A stretch of DNA of 10,677 bases, from assembly GCA_905236145.1 (NCBI GenBank), contig CAJOOE010000114.1:1-10677 (forward strand), written 5' to 3'. Each line of letters starts with the position of its first letter. Within the stretch, counting starts at the first letter, position 1. This document shows positions 1 to 6,025 of this stretch, one piece after another. Source of the stretch: an uncultured Selenomonadaceae bacterium. GTDB lineage: Bacteria; Bacillota; Negativicutes; Selenomonadales; Selenomonadaceae. The notes under the pieces are model-generated. The model was not told where the DNA came from and did no database searches. It saw only the letters and a list, made by a program, of their open reading frames with translations. The position numbers were made by a program, and so were the translations under genes.

Positions 1-10
1 AGGTTTGCAA

Positions 11-40
11 GGTGGAAAGTGTTTAGGGGAATCAGGGAAA
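11..40 (+). repeat. Copy 1 of dispersed GGTGGAAA element with GTGTTTAGG tail
   Basis: One GGTGGAAA octamer (11-18) is followed by a tail starting GTGTTTAGGGGAAT (19-32). The tail nearly matches the sequence after the octamer array at 3718-3738. Further octamers could lie to the left, outside the window. The ftsY stop codon (32-34, minus strand) falls inside the tail. Confidence 0.6.
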
Positions 41-940
41 CAGAGCGTCTGCAAATTCTTTTGCGTTGAAGGGACGCAGGTCGTCCGGTTTTTCGCCGAC
101 ACCTACCCACTTGACCGGTATATTCAACTCTTCCTTTATGCCGATAATCATTCCGCCTTTTGCTGTCCCGTCCAATTTCGTCAAAACAATCCCCGTAATT
201 TCTGCGGACTTTGAAAACATTTCCGCTTGACGCAGGGCATTTTGTCCCGTCGTCGCGTCGAGTACAAGCAAAGTTTCGTGAGGAGCACCCGGAATACCCT
301 TGCCGATTATCCGATTTATTTTCTTGAGTTCTTCCATTAAATTGTATTTGTTCTGAAGTCGTCCGGCGGTATCGACGATAAGCACGTCAAATTTTTGGGC
401 GACGGCTTGACGGGCGGCGTTTAAAGCGACGGTTGAAGGATTTACTCCTTCATCAAGTTTTACTATTGCCGCCCCGGTTCTTTCTGCCCAAACTTCAAGC
501 TGGTCCACCGCTCCCGCCCGGAAAGTATCTGCCGCCGCAACCATAACTTTTTTTCCCCGCTCTTTGTAATACGCACTCAATTTCCCTATCGTCGTGGTTT
601 TCCCGGCACCGTTCACGCCTGTCATAAGGATTACAAGCGGCGGGTCCACGCTGATATACATTCCTTCTTCGTCCGTCAAAATTTTTCTTATGCTTTCGGA
701 CAAAAATTTTCTTACATCGTCGGCAGTTTGAATTTCCGCCTTTCTTATCCCCTTGCGAAGTCCGGTCATAAGTTTTTCGGTAGTCGCGGGTCCCACGTCC
801 GAAGTTATCAAAGTTTCTTCCAATTCGTCCAAAAGTTCTTCATCAACTTTCCGCGAGCCGTGCAAAATTTCATCAATTTTATCCGTGAATTTTTCGCGTG
901 TCTTTGCAAGACCTTCCTTTAATCTGTCAAAAAATCCCAT
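32..940 (-). CDS. ftsY: Signal recognition particle receptor FtsY
   Basis: FtsY is the SRP receptor GTPase. It docks ribosome-nascent chain-SRP complexes at the inner membrane and delivers membrane proteins to the Sec translocon. The 302-aa product is a compact NG-domain form without the long acidic N-terminal region of the E. coli protein. Visible motifs are the helical N domain (about 1-95), the P-loop GVNGAGKTTT (108-117), DTFRAGA (138-144), DTAGR (190-194), TKLD (254-257) and the C-terminal GVGEKPDDLRPF signature (280-291). I chose the ATG at 940 because AAGGAGGAG (946-955) lies just upstream and MGFFDRLKEGL is a normal Firmicutes FtsY start. An in-frame ATG at 1024 would add 28 atypical residues and run through the terminator hairpin. 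The stop codon lies inside a copy of the dispersed GGTGGAAA repeat. Identification is essentially certain. Confidence 0.97.
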   Translation of the reverse strand: MGFFDRLKEGLAKTREKFTDKIDEILHGSRKVDEELLDELEETLITSDVGPATTEKLMTGLRKGIRKAEIQTADDVRKFLSESIRKILTDEEGMYISVDPPLVILMTGVNGAGKTTTIGKLSAYYKERGKKVMVAAADTFRAGAVDQLEVWAERTGAAIVKLDEGVNPSTVALNAARQAVAQKFDVLIVDTAGRLQNKYNLMEELKKINRIIGKGIPGAPHETLLVLDATTGQNALRQAEMFSKSAEITGIVLTKLDGTAKGGMIIGIKEELNIPVKWVGVGEKPDDLRPFNAKEFADALFP

Positions 941-979
941 AAAATTCTCCTCCTTCCAAAAACTATTTGCCGAAATACA

Positions 980-1020
980 ACAAAAGGCGGATTCACCGCA
1001 AAAAATTTTCGGTGAGTCCG
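980..1020 (-). terminator. Probable intrinsic terminator after the malic enzyme gene
   Basis: Positions 988-998 and 1010-1020 form an 11-bp stem with one G-T wobble and an 11-nt A/T loop. Read on the minus strand, the stem is followed by CCTTTTGTTG, a modest U-rich tract. It lies 26 bases after the malic enzyme stop codon and before ftsY, as expected for a terminator. The short, interrupted T-run makes it moderate in strength, so some read-through into ftsY is possible. Confidence 0.6.
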
Positions 1021-1045
1021 TCAAAAAAATTTTCGGAAAAAATTT

Positions 1046-2281
1046 TTATTGAGCCTTCAAAAGTTCGCGTGTATGTTCGGCAACCTGCTCCGGCGTGATG
1101 TTTTTGTTTCTTGCAACGCCCGAATCAATCGCCGCCTTTGCGACAGCCGCCGCGACGGTCGGTGCGACTCTTTCATCAAAAGGCGTGGTAATAACGTGTT
1201 CTTCGTCAAGTTCGTCATCGGAAACAAGCGAGGCAATGGCATAAGACGCGGCAATTTTCATTTCCTCATTTATATCCGTCGCACGAACGTCAAGAGCACC
1301 CCTGAAAATTCCCGGAAACGCCAAAAGATTGTTGACTTGGTTCGGGAAGTCACTGCGTCCGGTACATACGACGCGGGCACCTGCGGCCTTAGCCTCGTCC
1401 GGCATAATTTCCGGGGTCGGGTTTGCCATAGCCAAAATTATCGCGTCCTTATTCATATCCTTAACCATTTCTTGAGTAAGCAAGCCGGCTTTCGACACGC
1501 CGATAAATACGTCCGCACCGTGAATAACGTCGGCAAGTTGTCCGGATTCGTTGCCGGCGTTTGTGACGGCGGCAATTTGGTCTTTGTAGGGGTTCATACC
1601 CTTGCCGCGTCCCTCGTAAATGGCACCGGTTGAGTCGCAGAGCATTACATTTGCCGCACCCATTTTTTGAATGAGGTAGGTGATAGCCATACCCGCCGCA
1701 CCGGCACCGTTTACAACGACCTTAATTTCATTAAATTTCTTTCCGACGAGTTTCAAAGCATTGATGAGAGCCGCACCGACGACTATTGCGGTACCGTGCT
1801 GATCGTCGTGGAATACCGGAATATCAACGCCGGACTTCAAAGCGTGTTCGATGTCGAAACACTCCGGGGCCTTTATATCCTCAAGGTTTATACCGCCGAA
1901 ACTCGGAGCCATAAGCTGAATTGCCTTTATAATTTCGTCAACATTCTTTGTATTCAGGCAAATGGGGATTGCATCAACGCCGGCAAAACCTTTAAATAAG
2001 ATTGATTTACCTTCCATAACCGGCAAGCCCGCTCCCGCTCCGATGTCGCCCAAACCGAGAACGGCTGTACCGTTTGTAACGACGGCAACCAAATTCCCGC
2101 GATTGGTGTAATCGTAAATCTTGTCGTTGTCTTTTTGAATTTCAAGGCAGGGAGCCGCTACGCCCGGCGTGTACGCCAAAGTCAAATCTTTATTTGTTTT
2201 CAATGAAACTTTACTTCTCACTTCAAGTTTTCCGTGATGTTCTTTGTGCAGAGCCAGAGCCTCCGCATTAACGTCAGCCAT
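1046..2281 (-). CDS. NAD(P)-dependent malic enzyme (malate dehydrogenase, oxaloacetate-decarboxylating)
   Basis: This cytoplasmic enzyme oxidatively decarboxylates malate to pyruvate and CO2 and reduces NAD or NADP. The 411-aa length matches the short bacterial malic enzymes that lack a phosphotransacetylase domain. Family signatures are YTPGVA (37-42), the NGTAVLGLGDIG block (70-81) containing the substrate-loop residues, GKSILFKGFAGVDA (91-104) with the likely catalytic lysine K97, the metal-site region LEDI (133-136), FHDDQHGTA (157-165), a Rossmann nucleotide-binding GAGAAGMA (192-199) and ANPTPEI (286-292). The ATG at 2281 is preceded by GAAAGGATG, a usable ribosome binding site, and a well-formed promoter ends about 30 bases upstream. 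It appears monocistronic, with its own promoter and terminator. Cofactor preference cannot be decided by eye, so no gene symbol is given. In an anaerobe it may balance pyruvate and malate pools. Confidence 0.95.
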   Translation of the reverse strand: MADVNAEALALHKEHHGKLEVRSKVSLKTNKDLTLAYTPGVAAPCLEIQKDNDKIYDYTNRGNLVAVVTNGTAVLGLGDIGAGAGLPVMEGKSILFKGFAGVDAIPICLNTKNVDEIIKAIQLMAPSFGGINLEDIKAPECFDIEHALKSGVDIPVFHDDQHGTAIVVGAALINALKLVGKKFNEIKVVVNGAGAAGMAITYLIQKMGAANVMLCDSTGAIYEGRGKGMNPYKDQIAAVTNAGNESGQLADVIHGADVFIGVSKAGLLTQEMVKDMNKDAIILAMANPTPEIMPDEAKAAGARVVCTGRSDFPNQVNNLLAFPGIFRGALDVRATDINEEMKIAASYAIASLVSDDELDEEHVITTPFDERVAPTVAAAVAKAAIDSGVARNKNITPEQVAEHTRELLKAQ

Positions 2282-2297
2282 TTAAATCATCCTTTCA

Positions 2298-2326
2298 TTT
2301 ACTCCGTGACATTTTGCTATTATAAT
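2298..2326 (+). promoter_or_regulatory. Candidate divergent promoter for the AIM24-aroK-plsY cluster
   Basis: TTTACT (2298-2303, 4/6) and TATAAT (2321-2326, perfect) are 17 bases apart on the plus strand. A second possibility is TTGCAA (2342-2347) with TACATT (2365-2370), also 17 bases apart but with a weaker -10. The first would leave a leader of roughly 120 bases before the ATG at 2454. Confidence 0.4.
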
Positions 2327-2347
2327 CACCGAAGAAAAATTTTGCAA
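2319..2347 (-). promoter_or_regulatory. Sigma-70-type promoter for the malic enzyme gene
   Basis: On the minus strand, TTGCAA (2342-2347, 4/6 match to the -35 consensus) is separated by exactly 17 bases from TATAAT (2319-2324, perfect -10). Transcription should start near 2312, which gives a leader of about 30 bases. The -10 overlaps a plus-strand TATAAT through the palindrome ATTATAAT. Confidence 0.6.
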
Positions 2348-2382
2348 GCCCGGAGAAAAATGAATACATTATTTTTCTTGCA
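2343..2382 (+). repeat. Imperfect inverted repeat in the leader of the AIM24 gene
   Basis: GAAAAAT (2355-2361) pairs with ATTTTTC (2371-2377) around a 9-base loop. Flanking TGCAA (2343-2347) pairs with TTGCA (2378-2382) across a one-sided 7-base bulge. It could be an operator or a weak leader hairpin. Its A/T-rich character makes chance occurrence plausible. Confidence 0.25.
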
Positions 2383-2453
2383 GGGGAATTTCGACAACTA
2401 CAGAAAAGACCATTCAAGACAGAATTTATTTTCTTTAATTTGGAGCGAAAACT

Positions 2454-3140
2454 ATGAAATACGAAATTTTATATCCGGAGGCTTTCCCGGTCGTCAAGTT
2501 TCACCTGGAACGCGGCGAGAAAATCAAAGCCGAATCGGACGCAATGATTGCAATGTCGCCGACAATAGAAGTTGAGGGGAAGATGGAAGGCGGCATTTTG
2601 GGCGGACTTGCGAGGAAATTTTTGTCCGGTGAAAGTATGTTTTTTCAGGAACTCACCGCAAGTCGCGGAGCGGGTGAACTTTTAATCGGTCACGCCCTGC
2701 CCGGCGGAATTTTGGACGTGGAACTTGACGGCTCCTACGGCTTGACCGTGCAGAAGGACGGATTTCTTGCCGGAACGCAGGGAATAAATGTTGATACCAA
2801 AATGCAGAATTTGAAACGCGGATTTTTGAGCGGTGAAGGTTTTTTTATTCTCAACATAACGGGACGCGGGACTGTCTTTGTTTCGAGTTACGGCGTGATT
2901 CACCCGATAAATTTGGAAGCGGGCGAAGAAGTCGTTATAGACAACGGGCATTTGGTCGCGTGGCCCGATTATATGGATTATAAAATTGAAACCGCGTCCT
3001 CCGGACTTTTGTCGAGTTTCACTTCCGGAGAAGGTTTTGTCTGTCGATTCGGGGGTCCCGGCGTGATTTTGATTCAGACACGCAACCCGAGTGCTTTTGA
3101 AGGTTGGATTCGTTCGATGATTCCCGTGCAGTCAAATTGA
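2454..3140 (+). CDS. AIM24/TIGR00266 family beta-sheet protein
   Basis: The 228-aa protein belongs to the AIM24 (DUF124, TIGR00266) family, a Trp RNA-binding-attenuator-like beta fold found across bacteria and in yeast mitochondria; its biochemical role in bacteria is not established. Three related beta segments are visible: FLSGESMFF (56-64), FLSGEGFFILNITGRG (124-139) and FTSGEGFVCRFGGPG (189-203), each followed by a hydrophobic strand such as VFVSS or VILIQT. The N-terminus (MKYEILYPEAFPVV) and the C-terminal GWIRSMIP are typical of the family. No signal peptide or membrane helix is seen, so it is probably cytoplasmic. The ATG at 2454 has GGAG eight bases upstream. It is followed after 21 bases by aroK, so the two probably share a transcript. 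Family assignment is confident; function is unknown. Confidence 0.9.
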   Translation: MKYEILYPEAFPVVKFHLERGEKIKAESDAMIAMSPTIEVEGKMEGGILGGLARKFLSGESMFFQELTASRGAGELLIGHALPGGILDVELDGSYGLTVQKDGFLAGTQGINVDTKMQNLKRGFLSGEGFFILNITGRGTVFVSSYGVIHPINLEAGEEVVIDNGHLVAWPDYMDYKIETASSGLLSSFTSGEGFVCRFGGPGVILIQTRNPSAFEGWIRSMIPVQSN

Positions 3141-3161
3141 GTTTTTAAAGTCGGTGATAAC

Positions 3162-3686
3162 GTGAAAAATAATGTTGTTTTAATCGGTTTTCCGGGAACG
3201 GGGAAAACGAGTTTGGGCAAAATGCTTGCTCCGAGATTGGGGTGTCCGTTCGTCGATCTTGACCAAAAAATTGAAAATGACACGAAAATGAGTATACCGC
3301 ATATTTTTGAAATTTACGGCGAAAAACATTTTCGCGAACTTGAGAAAAAAGCCGTCCGCGAAGTTTCGGAAAAACGCGGAATTGTTATAGCGACGGGCGG
3401 CGGCACCGTCACAGACGAAGAAAATTTTCGTCTGCTCAAAAATTCCGGTGTGATAATTTGTCTGACGACAGACCCGGAAGAAATTTTGAATCGCACGGCA
3501 AGACGCGGAGAACGTCCGGTTTTGGACAGCGGCGGCACCGAAAGACTTGCCACGATAAAAAGACTTTTGGAAGAACGCCGAAAATTTTACGATAAAGCGG
3601 ATTATAAAATTGATACTACAGAGTGGTCGCCTTTGCAGATTATCGACGACATTTGCCGCTATGTGAACAGGTGGAAAGGTGGATAG
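3162..3686 (+). CDS. aroK: Shikimate kinase
   Basis: Shikimate kinase phosphorylates the 3-hydroxyl of shikimate using ATP, the fifth step of the chorismate pathway to aromatic amino acids. The 174-aa length is normal. Visible are the Walker A loop GFPGTGKTS (9-17), the DLD pair (32-34) for magnesium and shikimate, the shikimate arginine R58 in FRELE, the GGG triplet (79-81), the lid R118-P119 in ERPVL and the adenine-side RRKFY region (139-143). The start is GTG, preceded by GGTGAT (3153-3158), which matches the anti-Shine-Dalgarno end. The gene runs into an octamer repeat array: the last residues (RWKGG) and the TAG stop are written in repeat sequence, so the natural C-terminus may have been replaced. 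All catalytic residues lie upstream, so activity should be intact. The symbol covers the aroK/aroL kinase type. Confidence 0.95.
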   Translation: MKNNVVLIGFPGTGKTSLGKMLAPRLGCPFVDLDQKIENDTKMSIPHIFEIYGEKHFRELEKKAVREVSEKRGIVIATGGGTVTDEENFRLLKNSGVIICLTTDPEEILNRTARRGERPVLDSGGTERLATIKRLLEERRKFYDKADYKIDTTEWSPLQIIDDICRYVNRWKGG

Positions 3687-3738
3687 GTGGAAAGGTGGAT
3701 AGGTGGAAAGGTGGAAAGTGTTTAGGAGAATTGGGAAG
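3670..3738 (+). repeat. Copy 2 of dispersed element: six tandem octamers plus tail
   Basis: Six contiguous 8-base units start at 3670, 3678, 3686, 3694, 3702 and 3710. They read GGTGGAAA or GGTGGATA, the second form at units 2 and 4. The tail beginning GTGTTTAGGAGAAT follows (3718-3738). The array contains the aroK stop codon (3684-3686) and fills the aroK-plsY gap. Period 8 is not a multiple of three, so unit changes shift frame. The tail carries AGGAG and GAGG elements that supply the plsY ribosome binding region. Confidence 0.9.
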
Positions 3739-3740
3739 AG

Positions 3741-4328
3741 GTGATTTTCTTGACCTTTGCGGCGGTTTTGATTTTTGCGTATCTGCTCGGCTCCGTTCCG
3801 AACGGATTGATTTTCGGCAAACTCATCTGGAAAAAAGATTTGCGGAAATTCGGCAGCGGGAACATCGGAGCAACAAACGCCTGGCGGTCATTGGGTAAAC
3901 CTGCCGGAATTTTGATTTTCGCGGCGGATTTTTTGAAAGGTGCGATTGCCGTACTTATCGCCGGGCATTTTGTCGGAAGTCCGATTTCTATGGTTTTTGC
4001 CGGACTCTTTGCGATAATCGGTCACACTTTCACTATCTTTTTGAAATTTCGCGGCGGCAAGGGAGTTGCGACCGGGCTGGGTGTTATTGCAATGCTTATG
4101 CCGAAAGTGACGGTAATTGTGTTTGCAATTTGGCTGATTATTGTCCTGCTGACCCGCTATGTTTCTCTCGGCTCGATTGTTTCTGCCGCACTTGTCCCGA
4201 TTTTTGCTTATCTGTTCGACTGTCCCGCCGAATTTATTTTTCTCGGTTTGATTGCGGCGGCGTTCATAATTTTCCGGCACAAGAGCAATATTATTCGCTT
4301 GAAAGACGGCACGGAGAATAAGATTTAG
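3741..4328 (+). CDS. plsY: Acyl-phosphate:glycerol-3-phosphate acyltransferase PlsY
   Basis: PlsY is the integral inner-membrane enzyme that transfers the acyl group from acyl-phosphate (made by PlsX) to glycerol-3-phosphate, producing lysophosphatidic acid for phospholipid synthesis. The 195-aa protein shows all three conserved cytoplasmic motifs: SGNIGATN (39-46), GHTFTIFLKFRGGKGVAT (94-111) and a C-terminal RHKSN..RLKDGTENK (179-194). About five hydrophobic helices surround them, the first at 3-22. The GTG at 3741 has AGGAG 12 bases upstream. A TTG at 3750 is a real alternative because AGAGGTGAT (3737-3745) lies at ideal spacing, and it would shorten the protein by three residues. The gene follows the octamer array and is followed immediately by another. 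Identification is certain; only the start is open. Confidence 0.95.
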   Translation: MIFLTFAAVLIFAYLLGSVPNGLIFGKLIWKKDLRKFGSGNIGATNAWRSLGKPAGILIFAADFLKGAIAVLIAGHFVGSPISMVFAGLFAIIGHTFTIFLKFRGGKGVATGLGVIAMLMPKVTVIVFAIWLIIVLLTRYVSLGSIVSAALVPIFAYLFDCPAEFIFLGLIAAAFIIFRHKSNIIRLKDGTENKI

Positions 4329-4332
4329 GAAA

Positions 4333-4372
4333 GGTGGAAAGGTGGATAGGTGGATAGGTGGATAGGTGGAAA
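4333..4372 (+). repeat. Copy 3 of dispersed element: five tandem octamers
   Basis: Five 8-base units start at 4333, 4341, 4349, 4357 and 4365: GGTGGAAA, three GGTGGATA, then GGTGGAAA. The array fills the gap between the plsY stop (4326-4328) and the stop of the convergent permease-Usp gene (4374-4376). The GTGTTTAGG tail is absent here. No hairpin terminator is visible in this gap. Confidence 0.9.
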
Positions 4373-4373
4373 G

Positions 4374-6014
4374 TCAAATACCGAGATAATTTTTGTCGTC
4401 GCTCCAATCGTCCGGCATACCTTTTACAATATCCACCGGGCAGGAAGAATTTTTCAAAACATATCTTGAAACACTTCCCATACCTTCGACAAAACCGCCG
4501 AAACCGCGACTGCCCATAACTATCAAATCATATTCGCCCGTCGCCGACAAATCGCAAATCGTTTCGCCCGGATCTCCGATTTCCACGCGGTTTTTCACCG
4601 GAATACCCGGCGGGACAACCAACATCAATTCCGATAAAAATTCGTGGGCAGCACTGTTGAGTTCAGCCGGCACATACCCGCCGACGCTGACCTGTTCAAA
4701 TGCCGAAATTTCACTGTCAACATCAACGCACATCATCAAAGTTATTTTCGCGTCACAGACCGCCGCAAGCTGAATCGCGTGATTGACCGCCTTAAACGCC
4801 TGCCCCGATCCGTCCGTCGGTACCAAAATGTTTTGTATCTTCAACCCCTGCCAAGCATCAGTCTCGCCCGGACGGAGCAGATGTTCCACCGTTTCCGCTT
4901 TGACCGTTCCGACAAGTTCCCGCCGGCTCTTGTAAAACCTCAATGAAAACAGTATCGCAACGACCGCTATATAAATGAAAAACGCTCCGATTTCCGAACT
5001 TATTTCCGTCAAACTTGCTCCGCGTTGAATTATGTCGCGTGTGAAATGAAATTCCCAAGTCAGCGGGAAAATGTGCGACAATGTTACAACCCAAGATGAT
5101 AAATGTGACAGCGGAGAAGTTACGCCGCCCAAAATAAAGCCGCCCGGTATAAACAAAATCATTCGGCTCGACGCAATACCCGGATTCGGTGCCGTCCAGC
5201 CGAAAAATACGCTCAACATTCCCACCGTTATCGCAAAAAATATTTGTATGATTAAAAATTCGACCACACGCCCGGAAAAAACCAAGTCTCCCCAAACTCT
5301 CAAGACCGCAAGACCCGCGAAAAACGAAACGACCATTAAAAATGCGTAAGGCAAAATCCTGCCGATTAAATCCCATGGGGTACCGTCGTGAATAATCTTG
5401 TTGTATTGCTTTGTGAGGCGAAGGCGGGGAACCATTCCGATTGTCGCGAATGTGAAAAACATTGAGCCGAAGAAAAACAGAAAGCCTTGCGTTTGTGCGT
5501 TTGAAGTGGAGCCGGCGGGGTTGAAAAGATTGCGGGCATTTAACGAAAGCCCGGAACTGCTCTGCCCGGCGTTCATCGCATTGTCAATCGCGACAATCTC
5601 AGCCATAGCCGCTTTTATATCCGCCGTTTGTGCGGTGTTTGTATTGTCGTAGAAAATCCCGAAAGACCCGGCGGAATCGGTGTAACGATTTTTCTCAAGT
5701 CCCTGCGGAAAGAAAATTACCGCGTCCACTTCATCTCTGTAAAACAATTCTTCCGGGTTCATCGGAGAATTTATGATTGTCTTGACCTTCATATATTCCG
5801 ACGAATCTATTTTTGTCGCAAGGCTCCGGCTGTAACGGCTGTTGTCCAAATCTATTATCGCGACCGGTGCGTCCTTTGAAAAATTTCCCGCAAGGACTAC
5901 CGACAATATCACGCTTATTACCATTGCTACCATTATGCAAACTTTTTCATAAGGCATACCCTTGCCGCTTGTCAAAAATTTCAGTTCGTCGTTGAAAGAG
6001 TTCCAAAAACCCAC
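4374..6014 (-). CDS. ABC-2 type permease with fused C-terminal universal stress protein (UspA) domain
   Basis: The 546-aa product has an ABC-2 exporter topology: a first membrane helix (about 25-43), a large extracytoplasmic region (44-177), then five helices (about 178-196, 221-242, 252-273, 284-306, 344-360). After a charged linker comes a UspA domain (393-531) with PTDGS (399-403), VMGSRG (499-504) and a following GS (513-514), the ATP-binding signature region of the family. The stretch between the two glycines is eight residues rather than the usual nine. I prefer GTG at 6014 because AAGGTGG (6020-6026) lies five bases upstream. A TTG at 6029 would add five residues and overlap the adaptor gene but has no ribosome binding site. 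It follows the HlyD-type adaptor in one operon. No ATPase is encoded with it. Permease plus adaptor suggests export across both membranes; the cargo is unknown. A Usp domain on an ABC-2 permease is unusual. Confidence 0.88.
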   Translation of the reverse strand: MGFWNSFNDELKFLTSGKGMPYEKVCIMVAMVISVILSVVLAGNFSKDAPVAIIDLDNSRYSRSLATKIDSSEYMKVKTIINSPMNPEELFYRDEVDAVIFFPQGLEKNRYTDSAGSFGIFYDNTNTAQTADIKAAMAEIVAIDNAMNAGQSSSGLSLNARNLFNPAGSTSNAQTQGFLFFFGSMFFTFATIGMVPRLRLTKQYNKIIHDGTPWDLIGRILPYAFLMVVSFFAGLAVLRVWGDLVFSGRVVEFLIIQIFFAITVGMLSVFFGWTAPNPGIASSRMILFIPGGFILGGVTSPLSHLSSWVVTLSHIFPLTWEFHFTRDIIQRGASLTEISSEIGAFFIYIAVVAILFSLRFYKSRRELVGTVKAETVEHLLRPGETDAWQGLKIQNILVPTDGSGQAFKAVNHAIQLAAVCDAKITLMMCVDVDSEISAFEQVSVGGYVPAELNSAAHEFLSELMLVVPPGIPVKNRVEIGDPGETICDLSATGEYDLIVMGSRGFGGFVEGMGSVSRYVLKNSSCPVDIVKGMPDDWSDDKNYLGI

Positions 6015-6025
6015 AGCGACCACCT

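Noticed and set aside
941..1024. N-terminal extension of FtsY from the upstream ATG at 1024
   Set aside because: It would read through the terminator hairpin, has atypical Cys/Ser-rich residues and lacks a ribosome binding site, whereas 940 has AAGGAGGAG.
1049..1633. Long plus-strand open frame opposite the malic enzyme gene
   Set aside because: It is antisense to a strongly conserved gene, has no family motifs and its Arg/Cys-rich composition is typical of a shadow frame.
3670..3717. CRISPR-like array
   Set aside because: Units are 8 bases, directly tandem with no spacers. This is a microsatellite-type repeat.
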